Notes: generated by a model not told the origin, from the sequence alone. A stretch of DNA of 54,437 nucleotides from Kiritimatiellia bacterium (GCA_018001225.1 JAGNIJ010000030.1:1-54437); one strand, 5' to 3'. Counted from the stretch's first letter, positions 25,135 through 33,903 are shown. A program made the numbers and translations.

Positions 25135-27086
25135 GCGATGGGACTCCTGATTTCAACTGTTTGGGCGCCGCATCGTTCCAGCCTTGCCGCCGTCGCGTCC
25201 ATAATGGCGCTCCCCGGCGGAACAAATATTACAAGCCCTTCTCGCCCACGGGTCAACAAAACCCGGTAAGTATTCTTTCGGAACCGGTATGGATCTTTGA
25301 CGAGTCGATTGGGCCTTGGCGTCCTCATACGCCAACCCATTTCTTGACTGTCAGCCGATTCCTTCCACCAGAAGTCATCCCCCCAGCACACAATGGGAAG
25401 GTCCAGTTCCAGACCCTGACAGTGGAATTCCTGAGCGGGCTTCACGAGTTGGCAGCAGGATCTAGGGTCGGCTGGATCTGCGTTGAACCACTTGGCCGTT
25501 GGGAAGAATCGGTCGAATCGAATATCGAGCCCGAACGCAGAGAGATTCTTCGCCTTTGAACTCGCCAGCAGGCCGAAACGGCGTAGCGGCTCTCCCGCAA
25601 ATCTCGCGCGCGCATACCCCCTTGCCCATTCCAAGTCGCGCGTCAGCAGGATTGGGAACGCTTTCTCCAGCAGGCTCTCCCCGAGCGACGCCAGCACACC
25701 TTCAGGCTGTCCGGGCGTATCCAGCAACCCATTGACCCATTTATGGAGATCTTCTGCGGCATGGCTCCGTATCGTCGTATCAAGGCTTAACCGCGGCTCT
25801 TCGCGACGCGGAACGCCCTCGCACGGCCCCGGCTCGATCAGCCCGGGGGGCGAATGGAGGGTCCAGTTTTCCCGGCGCCGGCTTCCATCAATCGCCGCGA
25901 GCCACCCTTCGATGCCGCATTCTTCTCCGGTATGGATCTCCTGTCCCGAACCAATGAGGCCCAGAATGACACACCCGCTCGGTATTCTGTCCGCTACGGA
26001 AACCAACATTTCCGGCTCCGAATGGCGGACGGCCAAATTGCGCTTTCGATAAAAGTCCTCCACTTTGTCGGCGGTCCACGCCCGCTGTGCTTCGTCAAAG
26101 ATCAGGAGGCGCTCACTCGGGCAGACATCCAGTCGCTGAATCGCGTACTCCCGGATAAATCGGTGCATGTCTTGAACAAACGCCCTGCTGTGCAGTGCGT
26201 CTTGGAGCACGGCGACCAATGGAGCGTTTCCTGAAAGAAAGGCGGCTGGGTTGCAGTGTTCCTGATCAGGGCCGAGACTGGCCGGAAGCCGGTCATTGTG
26301 CACTACCTGCAGTCCGACAAGGGTTTTCCCTGCGCCGGGAACTCCCGTCAGCAGCACCAGGTGGTTGCGACCATCTTTACGGGCTTGGTCGAAGACATCG
26401 AGCACGTAGTTTACCGTGTCGGGTATACCCATGCTACGGGCACGCCGAATGAAAGGAAGTGGAAGCTGTTTATAAAGAAGGCGAGCCGCGTCCACAATGC
26501 CCGGCAGCGGTTCGTAACGACCTTGAAGCCATGCAGTCAGCACCACCTTCGGGGGCCTATGGGAGAACTTCCGTGCCAACCCACTTACAAGGGCAAGGAA
26601 ATCCTCGGGCGTGGTGATAGTGACCCCAGCGGTCTGTAGGCGAGGTCCCTTGCCCAGATACAGCAAAATCGGAATAACCGGCAAATCGCGACACGCGGAA
26701 TGGTACTCGTGGAGATCACGCGCATACGCGGCAACCTGATCGATGTCACCGACATGCACCCTGTCTGTGTTCTTGAACTCGATGACCAGAACAGCGGCAT
26801 CTTGCAGCAGAATCACATCAGGTCGTCGTCCACCTTCGCGCGGAAGCAAGTACTCCAGGATTGACCCATGCCCAACCGTGGAAGCGTCCAACGAAATCAG
26901 TTTGCGTCCATCGGCTTGCAGGATCTCCACGGAACGATCCCATGCCTCCACCTGCTCAGCCGATCCCTCTCCAACAAACATCCGCAGCGCTGACACCACA
27001 GCGGCCTGCGGTGCTGCAACAAGTTCTCCAAGAACAGAAGCCCACCCTGCTCTTTGCGAATTGGCAGGACCAATGATCGCGCTCAT
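25119..27086 (-). CDS. DUF2075/Schlafen-like helicase with N-terminal nuclease domain
   Basis: The 655-residue protein begins with a restriction-type domain: RRPDVILL (Asp90) and VIEFKNTDR (Glu103-x-Lys105), a PD-(D/E)XK core. A superfamily 1-like helicase follows: Walker A LTGVPGAGKTLVG near residue 245, RLLIFDEAQRAW near 325 as Walker B (DEAQ), SLDTTIRSH near 455 and a C-terminal NTYRVLLTRGREGLVIF near 615 that is motif VI-like. This is the DUF2075 (COG3410) architecture, linked to Schlafen group 3 helicases and common in defence islands. Start ATG 27086. It lies between the decayed integrase and the Fic gene. Confidence 0.87.
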   Translation of the reverse strand: MSAIIGPANSQRAGWASVLGELVAAPQAAVVSALRMFVGEGSAEQVEAWDRSVEILQADGRKLISLDASTVGHGSILEYLLPREGGRRPDVILLQDAAVLVIEFKNTDRVHVGDIDQVAAYARDLHEYHSACRDLPVIPILLYLGKGPRLQTAGVTITTPEDFLALVSGLARKFSHRPPKVVLTAWLQGRYEPLPGIVDAARLLYKQLPLPFIRRARSMGIPDTVNYVLDVFDQARKDGRNHLVLLTGVPGAGKTLVGLQVVHNDRLPASLGPDQEHCNPAAFLSGNAPLVAVLQDALHSRAFVQDMHRFIREYAIQRLDVCPSERLLIFDEAQRAWTADKVEDFYRKRNLAVRHSEPEMLVSVADRIPSGCVILGLIGSGQEIHTGEECGIEGWLAAIDGSRRRENWTLHSPPGLIEPGPCEGVPRREEPRLSLDTTIRSHAAEDLHKWVNGLLDTPGQPEGVLASLGESLLEKAFPILLTRDLEWARGYARARFAGEPLRRFGLLASSKAKNLSAFGLDIRFDRFFPTAKWFNADPADPRSCCQLVKPAQEFHCQGLELDLPIVCWGDDFWWKESADSQEMGWRMRTPRPNRLVKDPYRFRKNTYRVLLTRGREGLVIFVPPGSAIMDATAARLERCGAQTVEIRSPIAWRVA

Positions 27087-27180
27087 GAAGCGTGTTTGTA
27101 GCAGATTGAGCGGAGAAACGCCACTCTCCGGATGCGGGGAAACCGCTGATTCCGCGGATTTTCGCGGATAAGAAAGCGGC

Positions 27181-27199
27181 GCGGGCGGGACCCGCCCGC
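27181..27199 (-). terminator. GC-rich palindrome downstream of the Fic gene
   Basis: GCGGGCGGG and CCCGCCCGC form a perfect 9-bp stem with one base between; on the minus strand it is followed by GCCGCTTTCTT. It lies about 17 bases past the Fic stop and could act as a terminator, although the T run is interrupted. A second short dyad TCCGCG/CGCGGA follows toward the helicase gene. Confidence 0.45.
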
Positions 27200-27215
27200 C
27201 GGCGGGCCATGAAGG

Positions 27216-28370
27216 CTACTCCAGGATATTGAGAAGCGACCGGGCGCAGAAAACCCGATCGCGGCGAGCCTCTGCTTTAACCGGACTCAACACGCCCTTC
27301 TTTACAAGCAAATCAACGGCGCGCGCGGCCGTGTTGTAAGAGGTCTTAAGGGCTTTTTCCAGACCGCGGATGGTCACAAAGGGATTGCCGGCAATGCAAT
27401 CCAGCACCCTGACCGGAGCCGGAGAGGCGACGCCCGAGAGCTGCTCGCGCCAGGCGGCGAGAAGCTGGTTGATACGCTCGGACCGCGAAAGCGCATCCTC
27501 CGATTGCCGGGCGACGCCGTTCAGGAAGTATATGAGCCAGCCTTCCCACGCGCCATGCCGCGTGACGCTCAACAACCCATCGTAATAGTCGCGGCGGTTG
27601 GCTTCGAAGAAGGCGCTAAGATAAAGAAGCGGCACGGGCAGGATGCCGCGTTCAATCAGGAAGAGCGTGATCAACAGACGGCCGACGCGGCCGTTTCCGT
27701 CGAGGAAAGGATGGATAGCCTCAAACTGGTAGTGTGCGAGGGCAATCTGGACAAGAGGCGGAAGCTTCCTGTCGTGCAGGAACGTCTCCCATGCTCCGAG
27801 ACAGTTCATCAACTCGTCGGGAGGCGTCGGTATGTACGAGGCTGTAGAGATCGTGCTTCCCGGCCGACCGATCCAGTTCTGTGTGCGGCGGAACTCGCCG
27901 GGCGTGGCATGGCCGCCGCGAACTCCTCGCATCAAATGGCTATGCAGCTCGCAAACAAGGCGCAACGAAAGCGGGAGATGTTTCAGGCGCTTCATGCCGT
28001 GTTCCAAGGCGACAACGTAGTTGGCCACTTCGCGCAGATCATCGGGGCTGCGATCCACGACCGCGCCGGCCTCGACGGCCAACAATTCGCCCAGTGTCGC
28101 CTGGGTGCCCTCGATCCGACTGGACAACACCGCTTCACGGCGGATGAACGGGCGGATAAGGATATGCGGATTCGGCAGTCGCCGGCCTTCCCCGGCCAGG
28201 CGGCCAAGAAGCCGATCGGCATCGGACAAGGCGCTAACCAGTTCATGCGACCATGTTATGGCCGGAGGCAAGGGATCGGGCACGAACGCCCTGGCATCTC
28301 CGGCAAGCTTCACCCAACGGCCGGACGAACCGGAAACAGCACTCTTCCCTGTTTTCATGGATGGAAACAA
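27216..28370 (-). CDS. Fic-family AMPylase with N-terminal inhibitory motif
   Basis: The 384-residue protein has the full Fic motif HPFLDGNGRVGR near residues 217-228 and, near residue 84, SSRIEGTQ, which matches the (S/T)xxxE(G/N) inhibitory helix of class II Fic proteins. Upstream is a Fic_N-type region; the C-terminal 90 residues contain a winged-helix segment (NPFVTIRGLEKALKTSYNTA). Such proteins transfer AMP to protein targets and are self-inhibited until activated. Start ATG 28370 (MFPSMKTGKS); ATG 28358 is possible. It stands alone between two island borders. Confidence 0.9.
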   Translation of the reverse strand: MFPSMKTGKSAVSGSSGRWVKLAGDARAFVPDPLPPAITWSHELVSALSDADRLLGRLAGEGRRLPNPHILIRPFIRREAVLSSRIEGTQATLGELLAVEAGAVVDRSPDDLREVANYVVALEHGMKRLKHLPLSLRLVCELHSHLMRGVRGGHATPGEFRRTQNWIGRPGSTISTASYIPTPPDELMNCLGAWETFLHDRKLPPLVQIALAHYQFEAIHPFLDGNGRVGRLLITLFLIERGILPVPLLYLSAFFEANRRDYYDGLLSVTRHGAWEGWLIYFLNGVARQSEDALSRSERINQLLAAWREQLSGVASPAPVRVLDCIAGNPFVTIRGLEKALKTSYNTAARAVDLLVKKGVLSPVKAEARRDRVFCARSLLNILE

Positions 28371-28471
28371 TAGAACGCCTTATTTCCATTTGCAACAGTA
28401 AATTGAAACAAGGATGCGGGTGTATCTGGATAAGTTTTCGGGTACACGAGCGCGGCGTCATCAGCTTACAC

Positions 28472-28578
28472 CTATGCGGCCAGCTCCCGGAGGCGAGTTT
28501 TGTCCTCATCCGTGGCGGTTCCGGCCGCCAGCCTGGCGGAAAGCATGGCGAGTTCTTCGGCCGGCTTCATCCGCTCCG
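28472..28578 (-). pseudogene. Tail of a second tyrosine integrase
   Basis: Read on the minus strand, these bases give MKPAEELAMLSARLAAGTA and then DEDKTRLRELAA before a stop, almost the same as the C-terminus of the intact integrase (VKPAEELAALAAKLAAGKA, DADKERLRKLAA). Nothing upstream encodes the rest of the enzyme. It is a remnant left when the next module integrated. Confidence 0.85.
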
Positions 28579-28704
28579 TATGATCAATATGCACGGCTGG
28601 TCCCGCGTTATGCATCCGCGCAAGGGTCGATGCTACTCGGAGACTACAAAAAGCGCCTAGATGGGCAGCGGCTCCGACAAAATCTCACGAAGCTAAAGAA
28701 GATA
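28579..28704. other. Spacer between integrase remnant and AbiE-type operon
   Basis: No gene or structured element is evident here. The GC content falls toward the promoter at 28705. I looked for a tRNA-like attachment core and did not find one. Confidence 0.4.
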
Positions 28705-28733
28705 TTGACATTATTACCGATAAGGCGTTTATT
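28705..28733 (+). promoter_or_regulatory. Promoter of the AbiE-type operon
   Basis: A perfect TTGACA (28705-28710) and TTTATT (28728-28733) are 17 bases apart. The -10 box lies inside the 9-bp palindromic operator, so binding there would block transcription. It is 27 bases ahead of the start codon. Confidence 0.7.
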
Positions 28734-28749
28734 ACTCACCAGTAATAAA
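28728..28749. promoter_or_regulatory. Palindromic operator TTTATTACT-N4-AGTAATAAA
   Basis: The two 9-base arms are perfect reverse complements separated by CACC. AbiEi-type antitoxins are known to autoregulate their operons by binding inverted repeats, and this one covers the -10 box, so I infer that the antitoxin represses here. Confidence 0.72.
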
Positions 28750-28759
28750 GGGCTCTCCA

Positions 28760-29797
28760 GTGAATGACCAAGTCATACATTCAGAGACGGAACTGCTTGA
28801 AGCTCTTCGCAATGTATTCGACAAGAGCCCGTTTCGCATCGCAATCCATCAAGCTGCGTTGACCGCCCATGGTACCGACCTGACTGTGCATGTGGAATAC
28901 GAAGGCCATTCGGCCACATTCGCTGCGGAGTGCAAGCTCAACCCCACAAGCCAAGCTCTGGGCCAAGTTCTGGCTTTGACCAGCGGTAAGCAACTCCCCT
29001 TACTCGTCGCCGTTAAGTTGTCCGAGTCGCTAGTTGAGCAATGTCGGCAACGCGGAATCAGCTGCCTGGATCTCAACGGTAGAATCTGGATCAAAGCACC
29101 GGGTCTCTTGATTGATCGGACTATTCCTGCATCTCAAATCCGATACCGCCTGGCCGAACCGGAGATTCAATTCTTCTCGACAAAAAGTACTCGTCTACCG
29201 CGCGCCCTGCTAAGCTACCCGAATAGGACATGGCGCCAACGCGATCTGGCCGAACTCACCGGCCTCAGCCAGGGTCTCTTATCTCGCCTGCTGAACCATG
29301 CCGCAGGCCAGGGATGGGTCACGGGCCGACGCGGCGACTGGGAACTCGCCCGTCTTGATCTGCTTCTTGACGCATGGGTAAGAGCTGACGTTTGGCCCAA
29401 ACGTGTTACTCGACACCAATACTCAACGATATCCAATGATTTCCCAGGCTTGGCCCGAGGGCTTGTGGAAAAGACCGTAGGAGATATCGCGTTTACCCAA
29501 TGGTTCGCCGCGGATTTACGGTTCCCATACACCCAACCACCCCTGCTATCCGTTTATCGACGTGAATTTCTCAATGCTGAAGAGAAGGAATTCCTGCATC
29601 TTCGTGAGGTGGCCGACGGTGGTAAACTCTGGGTACTCGTTCCAAAAGATCCCGGGGTCTTCCAGACGATTCGCAGAATTGACGGGTTTCCCATCGTCTG
29701 TGACGTCCAGATATACCTCGACTTGTTACAGGTTGGGCTGCGGGGACCCGATCAAGCCAAGGCCCTCCGTGAATGGGAAGGGTTCTGCACCTCGTGA
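28760..29797 (+). CDS. AbiEi-like type IV antitoxin and repressor
   Basis: GTG 28760 starts a 345-residue protein (MNDQVIHSETELL) behind AAAGGG. An N-terminal 110 residues form an alpha/beta part (SGKQLPLLVAVKLSESLVEQCR). A winged helix-turn-helix appears near residues 160-190 (WRQRDLAELTGLSQGLLSRLL), and the C-terminal half is typical of AbiEi-like proteins linked with nucleotidyltransferase partners. It should neutralise the toxin and repress the operon through the palindrome. Its stop TGA overlaps the start of the toxin gene (GTGA). Confidence 0.75.
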   Translation: MNDQVIHSETELLEALRNVFDKSPFRIAIHQAALTAHGTDLTVHVEYEGHSATFAAECKLNPTSQALGQVLALTSGKQLPLLVAVKLSESLVEQCRQRGISCLDLNGRIWIKAPGLLIDRTIPASQIRYRLAEPEIQFFSTKSTRLPRALLSYPNRTWRQRDLAELTGLSQGLLSRLLNHAAGQGWVTGRRGDWELARLDLLLDAWVRADVWPKRVTRHQYSTISNDFPGLARGLVEKTVGDIAFTQWFAADLRFPYTQPPLLSVYRREFLNAEEKEFLHLREVADGGKLWVLVPKDPGVFQTIRRIDGFPIVCDVQIYLDLLQVGLRGPDQAKALREWEGFCTS

Positions 29798-30621
29798 AAT
29801 ACGAACACTACAGCCAGTACAAGCCTGAAGACACGGAACGCGCCGAGTCCGCCCTTCTCAGCGCATGGGCCGTGCTGGAGGAGTTCCGCGATGACCTCGT
29901 TTTAGTCGGCGGCCTCGTGCCACGCTACATCTGCCGGGCCAACCCCGACGAGCTTCAACCGGTAACCATGGACGTCGATGTCGGCGTAGCCTTGAGTTTA
30001 AGCAGCGGCATGTACGATACCACCACGAAGCGACTAAGCGACGCTGGCTTCAAGTGGGAGGACAAGCGCTTTCAGAAGACGTTCGGCAGGACGAAGCTCT
30101 ACCTTGATCTTCTCACAGACCGACCCCACAGGGATGCGCCGGACTCCGCCATGGTAGACGATGTGCCAGTCAGCGCTGTCTATGGTCTTCAACGGGCTCT
30201 TGAGGCATACCGGGAAGTCGAGATCACTGGTCGCGATCTGTACAATGCGGTTGTCACCGAAAAGGTTAAGGTGTGCGAAGTCGGGCCGTTTGTATGTCTC
30301 AAGCTCCAAGCATACGGCAACCGGCATCAAAGCAAGGATATCTTCGATTTTGTCCGTGCTGTCAGAGACTACGACCGTGGTGGTCCAACAGAGGCCGTGA
30401 GTCTTATTCACGCGGAACGGGGTCGCAACCTCGCCTATGACATCGCCATCAATGTTCTGGCCGGCCATTTCACAAGCCAGGAATCCAAGGGCCCAGCCCA
30501 GTATGCGGACTTCTGTGTAGGTGGTGTCCAGCTACAGACAGAAGATGGGCGGTTTATTCAAGCCCGGCGCATTAACGAAGCCATGGACGTGGCGCAGCTC
30601 CTTCTAAAAGGGGCTTCGTAA
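29794..30621 (+). CDS. AbiEii-like nucleotidyltransferase toxin
   Basis: GTG 29794 overlaps the antitoxin stop (GTGA) and has GGAAGGG upstream, so it is preferred to ATG 29773; the protein is 275 residues. LVLVGGLVPRYI at about residues 33-44 is the hG-G motif and TMDVDVGVAL near 60-69 gives the Asp-x-Asp pair of the nucleotidyltransferase fold. The remainder fits the AbiEii/MenT group that modifies tRNA or other RNA to stop growth on phage infection. Target is not deducible. The gene is tightly coupled to its repressor-antitoxin. Confidence 0.8.
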   Translation: MKYEHYSQYKPEDTERAESALLSAWAVLEEFRDDLVLVGGLVPRYICRANPDELQPVTMDVDVGVALSLSSGMYDTTTKRLSDAGFKWEDKRFQKTFGRTKLYLDLLTDRPHRDAPDSAMVDDVPVSAVYGLQRALEAYREVEITGRDLYNAVVTEKVKVCEVGPFVCLKLQAYGNRHQSKDIFDFVRAVRDYDRGGPTEAVSLIHAERGRNLAYDIAINVLAGHFTSQESKGPAQYADFCVGGVQLQTEDGRFIQARRINEAMDVAQLLLKGAS

Positions 30622-30666
30622 GGCCGCGCATACGGTGCCGCCGAGTAGCACGCGCCGCGGCATCGG

Positions 30667-31872
30667 TCATTCATCCTGCGCACGACCACCCCCGAACGAC
30701 GCCATGATCTCGTAGAAGCTTTTCGGCCTTGATCTCGCGCCGGGTAGAGGCCCGGACGGCACGAGCGGATCCAAGCAGTCGGCCTGTTTCGATGCCCAAG
30801 CGAACCAACGGGCGGCCTCCGATCCCTTACCGGTGGCAACACCCTTTGCGCGCCAGTTCTCCATCCTCGCCTTTATGTAGTCGCGCAAGGTCCGGCTCTT
30901 AGCCCAGGACTCCGCATTGGCGAGCAGGCGTTCAACCAACTCTGCTTCCCGGAGTTCCGCCTTCTCCCGCTCCCAGCGCTCCGCGTCAAGTTTCTGGCGT
31001 TCCTCTGCCGCCCTGGCGGCCCGCTCATCTGCTTCGCGCCGGGAGATGCCGGCCTGCTCCAAGCCCGAGATGAACTGCTTCAGCACATACTCCAGGGAGA
31101 ACCGCTTGCCTTCGCGCCATGCCCGCCGGCCCTTATCGTTTGACCAGTCGGTCTTCAACACGAAGTGGCCCCTTACATACCGGGGATACCGTTGAAAACA
31201 ATAGGGAGCAAAACGCCATTTAGGGTCCTGCCGTTCCTCTCTGGTCAGTTTGCGATCCTCCCGCTCGATCCGTTCCTCGATCGCAATAGCGACCTCACCA
31301 CCCTCAACGGTCACAATCGTTCTTGGCCGCTCGCCGTCGGTCACCCGGACAGACCACCCGCGTGATTCACACTCCTTGAGAAGCGTGTCCATCGCCCGAT
31401 ACGCGCGTTGCCGACTCCTCTTGGTACCCATGATATCCAGGCAGCCGGCGCCCGGCCGGAAGCGCCCGTAATCGTCCTGGGAGCAGTCCTTGAGCACATG
31501 GCGTGTCTGCCGGATCAACGGATGCCACCGCGTGATCTTGTCCGGGATCGTGATTCCGAGCTGTTTCGCAGGCCGATCGTCAGGCACATGTCCCGCGGAT
31601 GGCTCGATGGCGATCTCCCAATCCTGCTCCGGGTTCGGCAACGGCTCCTTCAGCGCAGCCCGATCCTCCGGGCCCTGGTTCCAGAAGCCTTGTGCAGGGC
31701 TCGGGATGTTGTTCCCTCGGCATAACCGGGAAAGGCGGCCATACGTGACCCCAAACGACCGGGCCACATCACGCTTCGGCTCGGTCCACACGCGTTCGTA
31801 CAGACTGACACGACCGATAGTCTTCACACGCGCCTCCGGGTTCGCTGTCTTTCCCGCCGGGCATTGAGGCAC
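30667..31872 (-). CDS. Island-associated protein with HTH-like N-terminus, function unknown
   Basis: The 401-residue protein begins with SLYERVWTEPKRDVARSFGV near residues 23-42, then LSRLCRGNNIPSPAQGFW (about 47-64), the pattern seen at the N-terminus of uncharacterised proteins that accompany integrases in many islands (a helix-turn-helix-like region followed by a proline-rich loop). The middle is beta-rich; residues 290-345 are a charged coiled coil. It starts 22 bases after the integrase stop and is probably co-transcribed. A regulatory or maintenance role is possible, not shown. Confidence 0.7.
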   Translation of the reverse strand: MPQCPAGKTANPEARVKTIGRVSLYERVWTEPKRDVARSFGVTYGRLSRLCRGNNIPSPAQGFWNQGPEDRAALKEPLPNPEQDWEIAIEPSAGHVPDDRPAKQLGITIPDKITRWHPLIRQTRHVLKDCSQDDYGRFRPGAGCLDIMGTKRSRQRAYRAMDTLLKECESRGWSVRVTDGERPRTIVTVEGGEVAIAIEERIEREDRKLTREERQDPKWRFAPYCFQRYPRYVRGHFVLKTDWSNDKGRRAWREGKRFSLEYVLKQFISGLEQAGISRREADERAARAAEERQKLDAERWEREKAELREAELVERLLANAESWAKSRTLRDYIKARMENWRAKGVATGKGSEAARWFAWASKQADCLDPLVPSGPLPGARSRPKSFYEIMASFGGGRAQDE

Positions 31873-31893
31873 CCGCAGGCCAGGCTCCCGGCA

Positions 31894-33492
31894 TCACACC
31901 TTCGCTGCCAGCTTCCGCAGGCGCTCCTTGTCGGCGTCCGACGCCTTGCCGGCGGCCAGTTTCGCGGCAAGCGCCGCCAACTCTTCGGCAGGCTTCACCC
32001 GCGCCTTTTTCCCGGTCAGAACCTTGGGCATCGCGCCGACCAGCGCCGCCTTGAACTGCTCCCGGTCCGGCCGGAAGTAGTGTTTCAACACCACTTCGAC
32101 GGTCGCGTGTCCGGTCACGCGGCGGACCAGTTCAACGGGCACCCCGGCGGATAGCGCGAGGGTGACGAAGGTCGCCCGCAACGCATGCCAGTCCCGGATA
32201 CTCGCCGCCCGCTGACCCTTGCGCCGCTTCACCTGGGTCATGGACCGGATATCCTTCTTGATGCTCTTCTGCTGTGTCCGCAAGAACTTCTTGCCGATCA
32301 TATCCTGCACTTCGTGGAGATCGTAGGAGACCGTGCATTTGGCATGCCCGCTGGCGGCCACGATCTGGCGCACCGACTGCCCGTCACAGTACCGCCGGAA
32401 CACATCCAGAATCCGGTCCCGGCGCGGCCCTTCCCCGATATTCGCGACGATCGCAGCCTCGCCCTGCGCCCGGACCTCGGAAGCCGGCACGGGCTCTTCG
32501 ACAACCTCTTTCTGCTTCTCTCCCTCGGCAAACGCCCGGGCCACGATCTTCTTGAACTGCCACGTCAGGCTGTCGGGATTGCGCTCCAGGAGCTCCGCGG
32601 CCTCGGGGAAGACCAAATCGCGGCCATTGTGTTGCCGGGCCTTCAGGACGGCCAGAAGCGGCTTGAAGATGGGAATCTCCACGCTCGCACCCGTCTTGGA
32701 GGTCTTCACCGTCAGCATGCCGTTATCGAGATCGACCGCCGACCACCGAAGTCCACACACATCGCCGCGCCGCATCCCCGTGCAAGCGGCCGTCACGATG
32801 AGCGGATACATGAACTCATCCCCGCGCGCTGCATCCAGCAGGGCCTTGAGTTCCAAATCGCTGAACGGCTTCCGGTGGACCATCTCGCTCTCGCCGGCCG
32901 CCCGGCGCCCGACGAATCCGGCAAAGGGATTCGCCGCACCGACGGGGAGGAACCGCTCGAAAGCCTTGTTCAGGAGCTTGGCATGGTCCCGGACCGTCTT
33001 CCGGGCGAATGCCTTCTGCATGGCCGTCATGTAGGCCCCGGCATCCTGCGGCGTCACCTGGTAGAGGTAGGCCATCTCCGCGTCGCGAGTGAGCATGAAG
33101 CCGGCGAACCTTTTGAACGCCGCGTCACACCCCTTCAGATACGCCTCACTTGCCGGGGTCTCCCGGCCGAGCCCCCGCCAACGCACGGACAGCTCGTTCA
33201 ACCTGACATATTCAACGGCCTTTCCCGTCTTGGCCTCGATAAGCCGTTCCGTGAGGTGTTCAGCACGACCCTTACGCCCCTCCTCCGCCGTGTGGACAGC
33301 CAGGGCGATCTCCGCCTTCGTCCGGCTCACCTCGAAATCCGAATCGCCCTTCTGGCGCAGCGACGCAGGAGGAACTCCCTTCCAGCGCACGTTCAGATTC
33401 ACGACCTTCCGCTTGCCGCAATGGTCCGTGTACTCGCCGTACCAGTAAGGCCGCAGGCCCCCGCCTCTCTGCTTCCTCAACATCAAGCTCAT
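31894..33492 (-). CDS. int: Tyrosine recombinase/integrase (intact)
   Basis: The 532-residue enzyme has an N-terminal SAM-like core-binding region (about 90-200) and a C-terminal catalytic domain: first Arg in TACTGMRRGDVCGLRW (about 250), an inserted block near 330-420 with a helix-turn-helix-like segment (RQIVAASGHAKCTVS), then HALRATFVT (HxxR), RRVTGHA and the nucleophile Tyr in VVLKHYF. It lies 140 bases from the tRNA fragment, with the start codon facing it, as expected for an island integrase. The long insertion between boxes is unusual for this family. Start ATG 33492. Confidence 0.93.
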   Translation of the reverse strand: MSLMLRKQRGGGLRPYWYGEYTDHCGKRKVVNLNVRWKGVPPASLRQKGDSDFEVSRTKAEIALAVHTAEEGRKGRAEHLTERLIEAKTGKAVEYVRLNELSVRWRGLGRETPASEAYLKGCDAAFKRFAGFMLTRDAEMAYLYQVTPQDAGAYMTAMQKAFARKTVRDHAKLLNKAFERFLPVGAANPFAGFVGRRAAGESEMVHRKPFSDLELKALLDAARGDEFMYPLIVTAACTGMRRGDVCGLRWSAVDLDNGMLTVKTSKTGASVEIPIFKPLLAVLKARQHNGRDLVFPEAAELLERNPDSLTWQFKKIVARAFAEGEKQKEVVEEPVPASEVRAQGEAAIVANIGEGPRRDRILDVFRRYCDGQSVRQIVAASGHAKCTVSYDLHEVQDMIGKKFLRTQQKSIKKDIRSMTQVKRRKGQRAASIRDWHALRATFVTLALSAGVPVELVRRVTGHATVEVVLKHYFRPDREQFKAALVGAMPKVLTGKKARVKPAEELAALAAKLAAGKASDADKERLRKLAAKV

Positions 33493-33633
33493 GGCGTCGC
33501 CCTCCGTGTTGAAAAGTCGGGGACATCATGAATCAATCTGGATACCCAAGCAAGCAATTTACACACACATTCACACACACAGGCCTATATTATATCAAGA
33601 AAACATAGGAAATACAGCATTTCAGAGGTTCGG
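33493..33633. other. AT-rich integrase upstream region
   Basis: This intergenic patch is distinctly AT-rich for the window and contains tandem ACAC tracts (near 33561-33580) and TATATTATATC near 33590. It presumably holds the integrase promoter and arm-type binding sites, but I see no clear hexamer pair or repeated arm sites. Confidence 0.4.
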
Positions 33634-33685
33634 CGTCAGGCTCATAACCTGAAGGTCGTTGGTTCAAATCCAACCCCCGCTACCA
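33634..33685 (+). tRNA. 3' half of tRNA-Met(CAT), initiator-like: island attachment site
   Basis: Positions 33636-33652 form a perfect anticodon arm TCAGG-CTCATAA-CCTGA, 33658-33674 a perfect T arm GTTGG-TTCAAAT-CCAAC, and 33675-33685 read CCCCGCT-A-CCA. The segment CTGAAGGTCG and the acceptor resemble bacterial initiator tRNA-fMet. No acceptor strand AGCGGGG or D arm exists in the preceding bases, so this is only the 3' half. It lies beside the integrase, and I read it as the attachment core at the right end of the island; the intact tRNA should be at the other end, outside the window. Confidence 0.8.
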
Positions 33686-33704
33686 ATCTTGTGAAGTGAA
33701 ATAG

Positions 33705-33735
33705 CCCGCCGGAGCTTCGTGCGAAGGCGGGTTTT
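33705..33735 (+). terminator. Terminator behind the tRNA fragment
   Basis: CCCGCC (33705-33710) pairs with GGCGGG (33726-33731), with an inner CTTCG/CGAAG stem, and is followed by TTTT. It is 20 bases past the CCA of the tRNA fragment and is probably the original tRNA terminator on the chromosomal side. Confidence 0.7.
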
Positions 33736-33903
33736 CTGCCGCCGATTTGCAGGCGGAAGGTTGCGGCGTTACGACGCGCGATCGGACGACTCGGCAAGGG
33801 CTGCTGCGCCGGAAGACTCGCGGACAGCGCCGGGGCTACGCCGATCACCGGCACCGCTCAAGCGGCCGGGACAAACCCCGCCCTACTTCCATGCCGAGCA
33901 CTC

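Noticed and set aside
33600..33690. Complete tRNA-Met gene.
   Set aside because: There is no 5' acceptor strand or D arm, so only the 3' half is present.
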